Assembly: GCA_963737625.1 (NCBI GenBank)
Contig: CAVTTK010000002.1
Span: 992,001 to 1,056,000 of the forward strand
DNA: 64,000 nucleotides
Reading direction: 5' to 3'
From: Bog-756 sp963737625
Lineage (GTDB): Bacteria; Actinomycetota; Acidimicrobiia; Acidimicrobiales; RAAP-2
Position numbers and translations under genes: made by a program. Shown here one piece after another: positions 34,036 to 44,365 of this stretch. Below the pieces are notes generated by a model that ran no database searches, was not told the DNA's origin, and was given only the letters and a program-made list of their open reading frames with translations. Numbering within the stretch: position 1 is the first letter of the stretch; each line of letters begins with the position of its first letter.

Positions 34036-34863
34036 TCAGCCGAGGGCGCGCCGGAGGAAGCCGGCCAGGCCCACGATGGTGAGCACGACCAGGGAGCCGA
34101 TGGCCACCACGAAGCAGATCCACGTCTGGATGTGGGGAACGTTCGGGGCCATCAGCCCCCGCAGGCCCTCGCTCACGTACGTCATGGGATTGAGGGCGGA
34201 GACCACCTGGAACCATCGGAGGTCGCTCAGGGACGGCCACGGGTACTGGCTGGAACCGGTGAAGATGAGCGGTGTGATCACCAGCGTCAGGGCGACGCTG
34301 ATCCGGTTGGGGGGGACATAGGTGCCGAGGATCAGTCCCATGGCCGCCCCGATGAGCGATCCGAGGATGACCATCATCACCACGGCCGCCGCCGTCGAGG
34401 CCTGCCACGGGATCGATCCCAAGATCACCACCCCTACGGGGAACATGACCGCCGCGGCCACGCACGCCCGCATGGCGGCGAAGACCACTTTCTCGACCGC
34501 CACCGCCCGGATGGGGAGGGGGGCCAGGAGCCGGTCCTCGATCTCGTTGCTGTAGGAGAACTCGATGACCAGCGGGAGGGCGGTGCTCTGCAGTCCGGTC
34601 AGCACCGCGGCCAGGGCCACCAGTCCGGGGAAGAGGACCTGCTCGTAGCCGGGTCGTGCATAGCCCAACTGGGTCAGCACCTTGCCGAACACGAAGAGGA
34701 GGAACAGGGGTTGCAGGATGACCTGGGCCAGGAAGACCGGGAACTCCCGACCGGTGACGAACAGGTCGCGGCGCAGGATGGCCAGACCGGTCCTCCACGG
34801 CCCCCAGTGGGGTAGATCCTCCAGGGGATTGGAACGGGCGGTGGGCTCCGCCGTCACCGTCAT
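34036..34863 (-). CDS. ABC-2 type exporter permease (DrrB-like)
   Basis: 275 aa from ATG 34863, overlapping the ATPase stop as ATGA. Six predicted helices and the ABC-2 signature around FSYSNEIEDRLLAPLPIRAVAVEK. SALNPMTYVSEGLRGLM near the C terminus is the typical DrrB/NodJ consensus. With the partner ATPase it would export a drug, lipid or polysaccharide-like compound across the cytoplasmic membrane. It follows the PIG-L gene by 92 bp on the same strand but in the opposite order of transcription, so it ends upstream of the PIG-L promoter. Confidence 0.9.
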   Translation of the reverse strand: MTVTAEPTARSNPLEDLPHWGPWRTGLAILRRDLFVTGREFPVFLAQVILQPLFLLFVFGKVLTQLGYARPGYEQVLFPGLVALAAVLTGLQSTALPLVIEFSYSNEIEDRLLAPLPIRAVAVEKVVFAAMRACVAAAVMFPVGVVILGSIPWQASTAAAVVMMVILGSLIGAAMGLILGTYVPPNRISVALTLVITPLIFTGSSQYPWPSLSDLRWFQVVSALNPMTYVSEGLRGLMAPNVPHIQTWICFVVAIGSLVVLTIVGLAGFLRRALG

Positions 34864-35864
34864 CGCAGGGCCCTCCCGGTCAGATGGATGAAGACGTCCT
34901 CGAGGTTGGGTTCGCCCAGACGCGCATCGGTCAGTTTCCCTCCCGCGGCACTGATGGCCTGGGCCACCGGGGCAACGAATGCCGCCGCCTCACCGTCCAC
35001 ATAGATACGGAACCGCCATCCGGTCCCGCCCGGATCGTCCAGTTCGTCGGCTTGGCTCACGCCGGGCAGGGCGGTGAGCGCGGCGCCGACCGCGGTGGCG
35101 GCGGCGCCCGGTTCGGGCTCCACCGTGCAGTCGAGGGTCCGTTCACCGGTCATGCCCTTGACCAGGGCCCCCGGGGTGTCGAGGGCCAGGAGTGTGCCGT
35201 GGTCGATGATGGCCACCCGGTCGCTCAGCGCGGCGGCCTCGTCCATGTCGTGGGTGGTGATCACCACGGTGGTTCCCCCGGCTTTGAGTTCGGCGACCTT
35301 CTCCCACAAGAAGAGGCGGGCGGCCGGGTCGAGGCCGGTGGACGGCTCATCCAGGAAGAGCACCGCGGGGGAGTGCATGAGGGCCCGGGCGATCATCATC
35401 CGCTGGATCTGTCCCCCGGAGAAGTCGTCGGGTCGGCCGCCCGGCCGGTCGGCCAACCCGAACTGGTCGAGGAGGGCGTCGGCCAGTTCGAGCCGGCGGG
35501 CCTTGGGTACGCCGTGGTAGCTGGCGTGGAAGAGCAGGTTCTGGCGCACGGAAAGCGACCGGTCGAGGTTGTTGATCTGGGGCACCACGCCGAGGAGGCG
35601 TCGGGCCCCGACGGGATCGGCCACCACGTCCACGCCGGCCACCAGGGCTCGGCCACCGGTGGGCCGGATCCGGGTGGTCAGGATGCCGATGGTGGTGGTC
35701 TTCCCGGCCCCGTTGGGTCCGAGGAAGCCGAACACCTCACCCGGGTGGACCTGGAAGGTCACGCCGGCCAACGAGTCCGTCGGAGCCTTGGGGTACCGCT
35801 TGACCAGGTCGGTCACCTCGACGGCCACCGCCCCCGGCGGAGGGGTGGGAGGTGACGTCACCAT
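34860..35864 (-). CDS. ABC exporter ATPase (DrrA-like)
   Basis: 334 aa from ATG 35864; the in-frame extension upstream to 36443 is low-complexity and was rejected. Walker A GPNGAGKTT (about 47-55), signature FSGGQIQRMMIARAL, Walker B VLFLDEPSTGLDP, H-loop TTHDMDEA. The C-terminal regulatory domain (about 240-334) ends with NLEDVFIHLTGRALR, as in DrrA proteins. Drives the ABC-2 permease encoded by the next gene. Divergent from an orphan solute-binding protein gene across a 318-bp gap. Confidence 0.92.
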   Translation of the reverse strand: MVTSPPTPPPGAVAVEVTDLVKRYPKAPTDSLAGVTFQVHPGEVFGFLGPNGAGKTTTIGILTTRIRPTGGRALVAGVDVVADPVGARRLLGVVPQINNLDRSLSVRQNLLFHASYHGVPKARRLELADALLDQFGLADRPGGRPDDFSGGQIQRMMIARALMHSPAVLFLDEPSTGLDPAARLFLWEKVAELKAGGTTVVITTHDMDEAAALSDRVAIIDHGTLLALDTPGALVKGMTGERTLDCTVEPEPGAAATAVGAALTALPGVSQADELDDPGGTGWRFRIYVDGEAAAFVAPVAQAISAAGGKLTDARLGEPNLEDVFIHLTGRALR

Positions 35865-36182
35865 GAGCCCGGCCCTGTCCCCGGCCCTCGGATCGAGGAG
35901 GCCGTCACCCGTCCGATCGTGGGATCCTCCGCTCATTGCTGGCGCTCTTCCTGTCGGATCTCCCCGACGCCTCGTCGAACAGGCGGGGCACCTGTCCCCC
36001 CGGACCTGGCTCCCGCACGTCGACGGGATCACCGCCAAACCTAACCAACCGAGGCGGACCTCCGACATTCGACAACGGTCACGTTGGCCCCGTGACATGG
36101 TCAACCGTGATCCGGGTTGGCGATGCGGCCACCGGCTCGGCGGGCGGCGATACGGTACGGGCGTCGAACAAGGAGCGAGGGA
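35865..36182. other. 318-bp gene-free divergent intergenic region
   Basis: Lies between the exporter ATPase and the solute-binding protein gene. A TACGGT hexamer at 36151-36156 is a possible -10 for the rightward gene, which has an AAGGAG ribosome-binding site. I see no clear palindrome or RNA structure. Confidence 0.4.
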
Positions 36183-37707
36183 ATGGGTGGGAACAGTCGC
36201 TGGAATCCGCTGACGAGCGTGACCCGGTCGTGGGGTCACTTCGTGCGACGTCCCCGCTCCACCCAGCTGCGCACGCTGGCCATGGTCGGCGCCATCGTCG
36301 TGGGCGCCGTGGCCTGGGTGGCCGCCGCTCCCTCGAGTACGCCGACAGCCGCGGCGTCGGGCGACGGGTCGTCCGGTTCCACGGGCTCGGGGCCCACGCC
36401 GGTGGGCCAGGCCAGCACGTCCTCGCGGGGTGTCACCCAGCACACCATCAACCTGGTGCTGCCGGTGGTGGCGCTCACCTCACTGGCCGGCAGGATCGGG
36501 TTCGCCAATGACGCCGAGTACGGAGAGCAGACCAAGGCCATCCAGCTCTTCGTCAACCAGATCAACAAGGCCGGGGGCATCAACGGCCGGAAGATCAACC
36601 CCATCATCGCCAACTTCGACCCCACCAACGAGTCGGCCATGCGGGCCCTGTGTAAGACCTGGACGGAGGGCTCCCCGGCCGCCTTCGCCGTGCTCGACGG
36701 CGTGGGGGACTGGTCCGGCGACAACGAGCTGTGTGTCACCCAGGAGGGCGACACCCCGATGATCGGCCAGTGGACCACCGTCACCAACTGGACCAACAAG
36801 GGCTCGCCCTACCTGTGGTGGACGGGACCGGACCAGGCCACCGTGCTCCAGGCCGTCGTCAACTGGGGACTCGAGCGCGCAGTTGCTGGAGGGGAAGAAG
36901 GTGGGCGTGATCGCCGGAGACCGGGCCTCGGACCAGTTGGCCCTGAAGCAGTATCTGCTCCCGGACCTGAGCAGGGCCGGCGTCACCCCGGTGGTCGAGA
37001 CCATCGCTTCGGACCCCAACGACACCGCCACCACGGGTACCCAGGCCCCGCTGGTGGTGCAACAGCTCCGTAGCGCGGGGGTCACCTCGGTCATCCCCCT
37101 GATCCCGTTCAATGTGTTCCGTCCGGTGCTCCAGGCCGAGACGGATCAGCAGTACTTCCCCCGACTGCTGCTCAGCGACTACGAGTCGAGCATCGAGACC
37201 TCGCTCGGCCTTCTGCCCGTGCCCTACGCCAAGGCCCTCGACGGCCAGGAAGGCCTCACCACCGAGACCCTCAGCGGTGTCGACGACGACCGGCCCCAGA
37301 GCCAGGGCGGCTACGACACCGCCGTGCGGAGTTGCTGGGTGGTGTGGCACAAGGCCTACCCCCAGGTGCCTCCGGGCAACCAGTCCGACTTCATCGAGGA
37401 GCAGGGCCCGGTCCAGGGCTGGTGCCAGGCCATCCGCCTGTTCGCCGCGGCAGCCAAGGCCGCCGGATCCGACCTCAACCGCCGAACCTTCGTCACCGCC
37501 CTGTCGAAGATCAGGAACTACCCGGGCACCAACACCCCGGTGCTCAGCTTCGGCCCCAACAAACGGTACGGACCCACCCAATTCCAGGTGGTGCGGCTGC
37601 ACGTCAACTCGCCCGTGTCGACCGACTGCAAGCTGCCGAAGAACAACATCCCGCAGTTCACCTGCTGGGTCAACGTGCAGCCCTTCGCCCCGCTGCCCAC
37701 CGGCTGA
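36183..37707 (+). pseudogene. HAAT-type solute-binding protein, frameshifted
   Basis: ATG 36183 with AAGGAGCGAGGG upstream. It has an N-terminal membrane/signal helix (LRTLAMVGAIVVGAVAWVAA), a Ser/Gly/Thr-rich linker, then a Peripla_BP_6 domain (AIQLFVNQINKAGGINGRKI; SGVGDW-like DGVGDWSGDNELC). The frame breaks at GAGCGCGCAG (36872-36882) and resumes as QLLEGKKVGVIAGDRASDQL to the stop at 37707, about 507 aa in all. The two halves are equally well conserved. No permease or ATPase is adjacent, so it is an orphan binding protein; the transporter at 50-55 kb lacks one and could use it. Alternatively it has a sensory role. Confidence 0.8.
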
Positions 37708-37758
37708 GCCGTACCCCGCCCCCCGTGGCCAACGGCGACAGTCGCCGATCGGCACTGG

Positions 37759-37764
37759 TAGACA
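37759..37764 (+). promoter_or_regulatory. Putative -10 element TAGACA, leaderless start
   Basis: TAGACA is followed by GAGCCC and ATG 37771. Confidence 0.35.
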
Positions 37765-37770
37765 GAGCCC

Positions 37771-39402
37771 ATGACTCCACCCGAGCCCATGACGCCGCAC
37801 CAGGATCCCTGGTGGAAGTCGGGAGTCCTTTATCAGATCTACCCCCGGTCCTTCGCCGACGCCAACGGTGATGGTGTCGGGGACCTGCCCGGGATCACCG
37901 ACCACCTCGACCACCTGGCCTGGTTGGGCGTGGACGGGATCTGGCTCAGCCCGGTCACCGTGTCGCCCAACGCCGACTGGGGCTACGACGTCGCCGACTT
38001 TTACGCCGTGCAGCCAGACCTGGGCACGGCGGCCGATCTGGACCACCTCATCGCCCAGGCCCGTCAACGTGGTCTGCGGGTGCTGCTGGACCTGGTGCCG
38101 AACCACACCAGTGTGGAACACCCGTGGTTCATCGACTCCCGGTCGTCTCGGACCGCCCGTCACCGCTCGTGGTACGTCTGGGCTGATCCCAAACCCGACG
38201 GCGCGCCGCCCAACAACTGGGTTTCCAGCTTCGGCGGGTCGGCCTGGACCCTCGACGACGCCACGGGCCAGTACTACCTCCACAACCACCTGGTCGAGCA
38301 GCCCGACCTCAACTGGTGGAACGAGGAGGTCCGCCAGGCCTTCGACGGAATCATGACCTACTGGTTGGACCGCGGTGTGTCGGGGTTCCGGATCGACGTG
38401 TGCAACATCATCATCAAGGACGCTCTGCTGCGGGACAATCCGCCGGCCACCGAGTCCGATCCCCTGGACGTGCAGCTCTTCGGCCAGCGGCCCGTCTACA
38501 ACGGCAACCGGCCAGAGGTGCACGAGGTGATCCGCCGGTGGCGCGCACTGGTCGATGGGTATCCCGACGGCGTGCTGGTGGGGGAGACCCCGGTGGAACC
38601 CATCGAGTCGCTGGCGGCCTACTACGGCAACGGCCACGACGAGCTCCATCTGGCGTTCAACTTCCCGTTCATCAGTGCACCGCTGGCCGCGGAGGAGATG
38701 CGGACCATCGTGGAGGACACTGAAGCGGCCCTGCCCGAGGGGGCCTGGCCGGTGTGGACGGGCTCCAACCACGACATGTCCCGATTCGCCTCGCGGTGGG
38801 CCGGAGGCCATCCCGACCGGGTCCGGGTGGCCGTGGTCATGCTCCTGTGCCTCCGCGGCACGCCGGTGCTGTTCCAAGGAGACGAGATCGGTCTGCCCGA
38901 CACCGAGCTGGCCCAGGCCGATCTGCGGGATCCCCTGGGCGTTCGTTACTGGCCGGCGTATGCCGGCCGCGACGGCATGCGCACCCCCATGCCGTGGCGG
39001 GATGTTTCGGGAGGTGGGTTCACCGAGGCCGGGGTGGCGCCGTGGCTCCCGTTCGGGGACCTGTCGGCGTACAACGTGGAGGACCAGCGTTCCGATCCCG
39101 ACTCCGTGCTCAACCTGGCGCGGGACCTGATCGCCTGGCGTCGGGGCCACCCGGACCTGCGGACGGGACGGTACCGGACGCTGGAGTCCACGCCGGGAAC
39201 GTGGGCGTGGACCCGCGGCGCCAAGGTGATGGTGGCGGCCAACATGTCCGACGGTCCCGGGGCGGTCCAGGGGATGGAGGGGACGGTCCGCATCGCCACC
39301 ACCCGGGGGCGCGAGGGCCATGTCGTGGACGGCACCCTCGAGCTCGACGCCTGGGAGGCCGTCATGGTGGAGCGCGGAGCGGACAGCGGAGGGAACGGCT
39401 GA
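37771..39402 (+). CDS. GH13 alpha-glucosidase/oligo-1,6-glucosidase
   Basis: 543 aa from ATG 37771. A TIM-barrel alpha-amylase superfamily enzyme with no signal peptide, so it is cytoplasmic. Conserved regions are QIYPRSFADANGDGVGDLPG, DLVPNHTS, the nucleophile Asp209 in GFRIDV, acid/base Glu272 in VGET, and Asp335 in SNHDMSR. The QIYPRSF start and GDLPG loop are typical of subfamilies hydrolysing sucrose, trehalose, isomaltose or maltooligosaccharides; exact specificity cannot be assigned. The gene is intact inside a zone where several neighbours are frameshifted. It converges with the ThuA-like gene. Confidence 0.92.
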   Translation: MTPPEPMTPHQDPWWKSGVLYQIYPRSFADANGDGVGDLPGITDHLDHLAWLGVDGIWLSPVTVSPNADWGYDVADFYAVQPDLGTAADLDHLIAQARQRGLRVLLDLVPNHTSVEHPWFIDSRSSRTARHRSWYVWADPKPDGAPPNNWVSSFGGSAWTLDDATGQYYLHNHLVEQPDLNWWNEEVRQAFDGIMTYWLDRGVSGFRIDVCNIIIKDALLRDNPPATESDPLDVQLFGQRPVYNGNRPEVHEVIRRWRALVDGYPDGVLVGETPVEPIESLAAYYGNGHDELHLAFNFPFISAPLAAEEMRTIVEDTEAALPEGAWPVWTGSNHDMSRFASRWAGGHPDRVRVAVVMLLCLRGTPVLFQGDEIGLPDTELAQADLRDPLGVRYWPAYAGRDGMRTPMPWRDVSGGGFTEAGVAPWLPFGDLSAYNVEDQRSDPDSVLNLARDLIAWRRGHPDLRTGRYRTLESTPGTWAWTRGAKVMVAANMSDGPGAVQGMEGTVRIATTRGREGHVVDGTLELDAWEAVMVERGADSGGNG

Positions 39403-39411
39403 ACGGTCCGC

Positions 39412-40110
39412 TCAGGGCGGTGATGTCTCGGCGGTGAGCCACGCCAGCCCGCCGGCCAGGTGACGAAGGTAGTCGGTGTCCTCCCAGGCGTGGGGAAAGT
39501 GGCCCAGCGACGTGGAGAAGACCCGACCCTCCCCTTCCGTGAAGCACCACGACAGTGGGAAGCCGATCGCCGGCGCCGGGGCGTCGCCGGACAGCTCATC
39601 GGCTCGGGCCCGTAGCAGCACGGTGGCATCGGGACGGAGATCGCGGAACGTGTACACCTCGTCGTGCCAGTGCCAGGTGGCACCGAGGTGGGACACCGCC
39701 GGGATGGTCCGGGTCGACCACGTCGAGGGTGCACCACCTGCGTCCACGGGTGGCCGTCGAATCGAGCGCCGACCAGAAGGCCGTACTCCTCCCAGCGGTA
39801 GCAGGAGTCCGTGGCCGAGTGAACGGCGAGTACCGAGGTCCGTCCGGCCCGGACCGCCTCGACGACGAGCGCCTGCTGTTCCGTTGACCACGGGGTCTCC
39901 CCGATGGTGAACAACGCCAGCACGCGGGCCGACTCCAGCTCCGAGCGTTCGAGGTCCCGTACCTCGGTGACCCGGCGGAACCCGAGGCCTGCCAGACTCC
40001 GCCAGCTGGGCCATGGCGGTGGCCGACTGGTCGAGCACGCCGTGCACGCCGGCCGGGCCGCTCACGTAGGGCGCCACCTGGGTGACGTAGAGGAGGGTCG
40101 GGCCGGCCAT
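39412..40110 (-). pseudogene. ThuA-like (trehalose utilization) domain protein, multiply frameshifted
   Basis: ATG 40110. The natural protein is spread over three frames. These are MAGPTLLYVTQVAPYVSGPA, then (after about 39,994-40,000) GFRRVTEVRDLERSELES and ALFTIGETPWSTEQQALVVE, then a short TLDVVDPDHP (after about 39,728-39,736). The last part is AVSHLGATWHWHDEVYTFRD (after the G run at 39,700-39,702) to WCFTEGEGRVFSTSLGHFPH. Three single-base excesses would restore about 231 aa, and start and stop are in the same frame as expected. ThuA proteins have a glutamine-amidotransferase-like fold and are linked to disaccharide use; their chemistry is unresolved. Confidence 0.72.
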
Positions 40111-40116
40111 GGTCGG

Positions 40117-40122
40117 ATCCTA
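40117..40122 (-). promoter_or_regulatory. Putative -10 element TAGGAT, leaderless start
   Basis: Minus-strand TAGGAT is followed by CCGACC and ATG 40110. Confidence 0.4.
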
Positions 40123-40179
40123 CCGTTGGGCCACCGGGCGCCCGAGTCCCTCCGACCGTCACCGGGCCGCGCGGCCAAT

Positions 40180-40185
40180 TACTGT
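40180..40185 (+). promoter_or_regulatory. Putative -10 element TACTGT, leaderless start
   Basis: TACTGT is followed by 8 nt and ATG 40194, divergent from the ThuA-like gene. Confidence 0.4.
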
Positions 40186-40193
40186 GGGGCCCC

Positions 40194-43084
40194 ATGGTGG
40201 AGGGGGGTGAGGGACCGGAGGGGGACCCGGCAGCAGCCAGGCTCGGTGCGGTCAGCCGGCGCCACCTGTTGGGCGGCGGACTGATCGGCGCAGCCGGGCT
40301 GATGATCTCCCCGCTGCTCCTGGAGCCGGGCGGCGGTGACGGGACAGGGGCCGGTGCCCTCGGTCTCGTGGCCGGTACGGTCGGGTCCGGTTCCGCCGCC
40401 GCGGCCGAGGAGCGACCCGGCCCACCCGACGCGCTCCGGGTGGCCGGACTGGCCTCACCCCTCGGACTGGCGGCCGACGACATCTTCTTCGCCTGGCAGG
40501 TACGGGACGGCCGGCGCCGGGCGCGCCAGGGCGCCTACCGCATCGAGGTCACCGGTCCGGTGGGGGGACACGGTCCGGCCCCGGTCGTGTGGGACAGTGG
40601 CCGGGTCACCTCGGCGGAGCAGGCTTTCGTCCCCTATGCCGGGACACCGCTGTCGTCGGACGCGGCGTACCGCTGGACCGTGCGGACATGGGACGGCTCG
40701 GGTCAGGAGGGCCCGCCGTCGGCACCGGCGCCCTTCGAGACGGGGCTGCGCAACGACGAGTGGGAGGCGTCATGGATCACGCGGCCGGCCAGCGAGACGG
40801 CCGAGCCGTGCCAGTACACCTACGCCCGTGCCGAGGTGACACTGCGCCCGGGGACGGATCCATCGGGCCCGGGCCTACGTCTCGGGGGACCAGCAGTACG
40901 AGCTCTACGTGAACGGCGTCCGGGCCGGCAAGGGCCAGGCCTACAGCTATCCGGACTCCATGTACTACGAGGCGCTCGACCTGACCGGGCTCCTGCGGCC
41001 CGGGGCGGCGAACGCCTTCGCCATGGTGACCAACTGGCAGGGCCCGACCAAGGGCCACCCGGCCGGCCGGCCCGGGGATGATCGCCCAGATCGCCGTGCA
41101 CTCGGCCGACGGTCACGTGCAACGGGTGGTCACCGACGGTTCATGGAGGGTGCAGCCGGGGGCCTGGCTCCCGGGCACGCAGCGGGACCTGGAAGGAGAC
41201 CTGGTCGACTTCACCGAGAACATCGATGGTCGGGCCGAGCCGGTCGGGTGGAAGCTCCCAGGTTTCGACGACACCTCGTGGACCGCGGCCACCGTGGTGG
41301 GCCGGGCCCCCACCGAGCCCTGGACCCATCTGGTGCCGGTGCGGACCCGGATCGTGGAGGAGCCGGTGGCGGCGGTCTCGCTCACCACGCTGGCCTCCGG
41401 GGCGGTGGTGGCCGACTTCGGCAAGGTGTACGCCGCCGTGCCCACGGTCACCTTCCATCAGGGGGCGGCCGGGCGGGTCATCACCATGCGGGCCGGGTTC
41501 CTCATCGACCAGCCCACACCCGGTCAGCCATTCACCGGAGTGCCGGGTCAGGTCTCCGCCGCTCACGGTACCCAGCACACCGACATGAGCTACACCTACG
41601 TGCAGCGGGGAGGTGAGGAGGAGTTTCACCCCTTCGACTATCTGGGGTTCCGCTACCTCCAGATCGACGATCCGGGCGAGACCCTGACCACGGCCGACGT
41701 CGTGGCTCTGGCCCGACACACGGCCGCCCCGGAGCAGCCGCCGGCCACCTTCTCCTCGGCCGAGCCGGTGATCGATGCCGAATTCCAACTCGGCGCCCAC
41801 TCCGCCCTCTACACCGCCCAGGAGCAGTTCATCGACACTCCCACCCGGGAGAAGGGGTCCTGGCTCTACGACGGCAGCAAGGAGTCGACGACGGCCATGG
41901 CCGTCTTCGGCGAGCAGAATCTCACCCGGAAGTCGCTCACCGAGTTCGCCCAGTCCCAGAAGCGGTACTGGCCAAACGGGGCGGTGAACAAGATCTATCC
42001 GACCGGTTTGGGGGCCCTCGACATCAACGAGTCGACGGAGATCTATGCCGAGTGGGTCTGGCAGTACTGGATGCACACCGGGGACCGCGCCCTCCTGACC
42101 GCCGTCTACCCGGTGCTCCGGCGCATAGCCGACTACGTGCAACGGGCCGTGTCGACATCGACGGGTCTGGTCACATCGTTGCCCGCCACCAACAACTACT
42201 ACCCGTTTCCGGTGGCCACCCGCCTGAACGTCCTGGGCGCCAACGTCTTCCGGCGTACGGCCCAGGTAGCCGAGGCCCTCAACCGGACCGAGAGCGAGGT
42301 GAACCTCCAACGTCACCGGCAGCACGCCCTGACCTCGGCCGTCAACCGCCAGCTGACCCGCTCTGACGGCACCTATGTCGACGGTCTGATGCCCGGTGGG
42401 ACTCCCACGGCCACCGCCTCCCAGACCTCCAGCGCCTGCGCCGTCGCCTACGGGATCGTCCCGTCCGCCCACCTGGCCACGGTGGCCTCCTACGTGCGCG
42501 ATCTCGGCATGCAGAGTCCTCCCCAGAACGCCGGCGAGGTGCTCGCCACCCTGGCCGCCGCCGGTCTCTTGGTCGACATGGTGGACCGACTCGTCGATCC
42601 GTCCACTGACGGATGGGCCAACATCTTGGCCCGCGGGGCCACCTTCACCTGGGAGGTATGGGACCCCTCCGACATCGTGGGTGACAGCATGTCCCACGGA
42701 TGGGGCGCCACCATGGTCCCCGAGATCCAGCGCTCACTGCTCGGGGTCCAACCGACCACACCCGGCTTCGCCACCTTCGATGTCGTCCCCCCACGGGCCG
42801 GTCTGGACTGGGCCCTCGGAACCGTGCCCACGACGCGCGGGACCATCTCGGTGGCATGGCGCCGACCCACGCCCGCCGACCCCCACGTCTCGGTGAGCCT
42901 GAAGGTGCCAGCCAACTCGACGGCCACGCTGACCCTTCTGGCCCGGGATCGGGGTGGACTGACCGAGAGTGGATCGCCCATCGACCGCGCCGCGGGCGTG
43001 CAGGTCCTCGAGGTCGAGGACGGGATGGCCCGCATCGAAGTAGGGGCTGGGAGCTACCGCCTCCGGAGCGCCGTTTCGCTGTGA
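40194..43084 (+). pseudogene. Secreted GH78-like alpha-L-rhamnosidase, frameshifted
   Basis: About 962 aa if repaired. A twin-arginine signal (SRRHLLGGGLIGAAGLMISP, about residues 20-40) implies Tat export of a folded enzyme. N-terminal beta domains (ASPLGLAADDIFFAWQVRDG; RWTVRTWDGSGQ) precede the rhamnosidase N domain (GDQQYELYVNGVRAGKGQAY; YYEALDLTGLLRPGAANAFA). The (alpha/alpha)6 catalytic domain has DTPTREKGSWLYDGSKES, with general-acid candidates Glu and Asp, and the WDPSDIVGDSMSHGWGA end region. Two lesions break it: G4 at 40850-40853 and G4 at 41074-41077, each consistent with one extra G. GH78 enzymes release terminal L-rhamnose from pectin, gums, saponins or flavonoid glycosides. Confidence 0.83.
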
Positions 43085-44250
43085 GGCGGATCCCGAGTCG
43101 ACGGCAGCCGGGACGCACTCGGACCCGACCGGTGCGAGCACTGCTGGGGGCGACGGTCCTGGTGACGTCGGTCATGGCCTCGTTGATCGCGGCCGGGCCG
43201 GGCCGCGCCGGGGCGTCATCGACCGAGCCGCTCACCGCCCGGCAGTTGGCCGCCGGTGCCGACCATGCGTGCGTGGCTCCCGGCGGACCTGACCCCACCA
43301 TCGACTGGTCGGGCCTGCGCAACCCGATCCTGTCCGCGGCCGGTGGCGTGAAGGACCAGGCCCTGCTGTGGGCCTTCGGCCGGTGGCACCTCCTGTTCAG
43401 CTATGTCACCGACGACCCGTCCCTGCCCGGCGGTGTCCGATGGGACGTCGCCACGGCCACCAGCGTCGACCTGGTCCACTGGTCGGCCGTCGAACCGTGG
43501 CCGGCCCAACCAGGTGTCTCGGGCGTGGCCTCACCCGACATCATCCGCCAGCCGTCGGGGAGGTACCTCGTCACCTACCAGTCCGATCCCGGCGCGGCGC
43601 CCCCGTCGCGTCAGCAGGCCCGGCTGTACTTCCGGACCTCGGACGACCTGCGTCACTGGTCGCCGGCCCATCCGTTGGCCCAGGCCCTGGCGCCGAGGCC
43701 GACCGACCGCATGATCGACGGTGCACTGGTCTACACCGGGCACCAGTTGTTGGTGGGGTTCAAGTACTCGTCGCCCACCCAGCCCGACGTGTTCGAACTG
43801 GCCCGGTCGGTCAGCGGTGGACCGCAGGGGCCGTGGCGGATGGTCGGCCGGCCGGACATCGAGGTGGACGGAGGGACGGTCGAGAACTACGAGTTCGTCC
43901 GGATGGCCGGCCAGTGGCGGCTCATGGCCACGTCCGACAACCTGGACCAGCCGTGGCTGTTCACCCTGACAGGACCCCCCGATCGGGCCTCGGGCTGGCT
44001 CTCGTGGAGCGTGGGCCGCACCCTCTCGGTGCCCTCGGAGCCGTTCAACACCGGCCCGGGCCTGTCCAGCCTCGACTTCGAACACGCCAACTCGGCCTTC
44101 CTGTGCGATGCCGGCGACCTTCCCGGCCACTTCGTGTATCTGCTCTACGCCGGGAGCAGGGAGCTGACCAGGTTCGACGGCTGGGGCCACGCCGCCATCG
44201 GAGTGGCCCGGAGTACCGATCTGATCCACTGGGAGGTTCCGCCCGGTTGA
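43081..44250 (+). CDS. Secreted beta-propeller glycosidase-like protein (GH43/32/68 clan-like)
   Basis: 389 aa from GTG 43081, overlapping the rhamnosidase stop as GTGA. An N-terminal signal segment (VRALLGATVLVTSVMASLIA, about 18-37) indicates secretion. The mature part shows repeated five-bladed propeller units: ILSAAGGVKDQALLWAFGRW, SGVASPDIIRQPSGRYLVTY, DRMIDGALVYTGHQLLVGFK and NYEFVRMAGQWRLMATS, with DLVHWS/DLRHWS/DLIHWE repeats typical of GH43-like and glycan-phosphorylase-like folds. Probable catalytic acids cannot be fixed with confidence. It likely acts with the rhamnosidase on an arabinose-, xylose- or rhamnose-containing glycan. Confidence 0.75.
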   Translation: MRRIPSRRQPGRTRTRPVRALLGATVLVTSVMASLIAAGPGRAGASSTEPLTARQLAAGADHACVAPGGPDPTIDWSGLRNPILSAAGGVKDQALLWAFGRWHLLFSYVTDDPSLPGGVRWDVATATSVDLVHWSAVEPWPAQPGVSGVASPDIIRQPSGRYLVTYQSDPGAAPPSRQQARLYFRTSDDLRHWSPAHPLAQALAPRPTDRMIDGALVYTGHQLLVGFKYSSPTQPDVFELARSVSGGPQGPWRMVGRPDIEVDGGTVENYEFVRMAGQWRLMATSDNLDQPWLFTLTGPPDRASGWLSWSVGRTLSVPSEPFNTGPGLSSLDFEHANSAFLCDAGDLPGHFVYLLYAGSRELTRFDGWGHAAIGVARSTDLIHWEVPPG

Positions 44251-44308
44251 GGGTGGGCTGAAGGCTGAGGCTCGGCTGGTCGGCCCCGTCGGCCCGGAGA
44301 CCGCTGGG

Positions 44309-44314
44309 TAGAGT
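44309..44314 (+). promoter_or_regulatory. Putative -10 element TAGAGT for the GH4-LarA operon
   Basis: TAGAGT lies 51 nt before ATG 44366. The leader carries AGGGGG about 13 nt from the start codon as a possible ribosome-binding site. Confidence 0.3.
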
Positions 44315-44365
44315 GGGCGTCGGACGTTCAGGCCAGCACGTCGACCGGTAGGGGGACACCAGATC

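Noticed and set aside
36859..39321. An 820-aa minus-strand open frame across the binding protein and GH13 genes
   Set aside because: Low-complexity His/Gly/Val/Arg composition and no motif, whereas the plus strand has intact catalytic residues.
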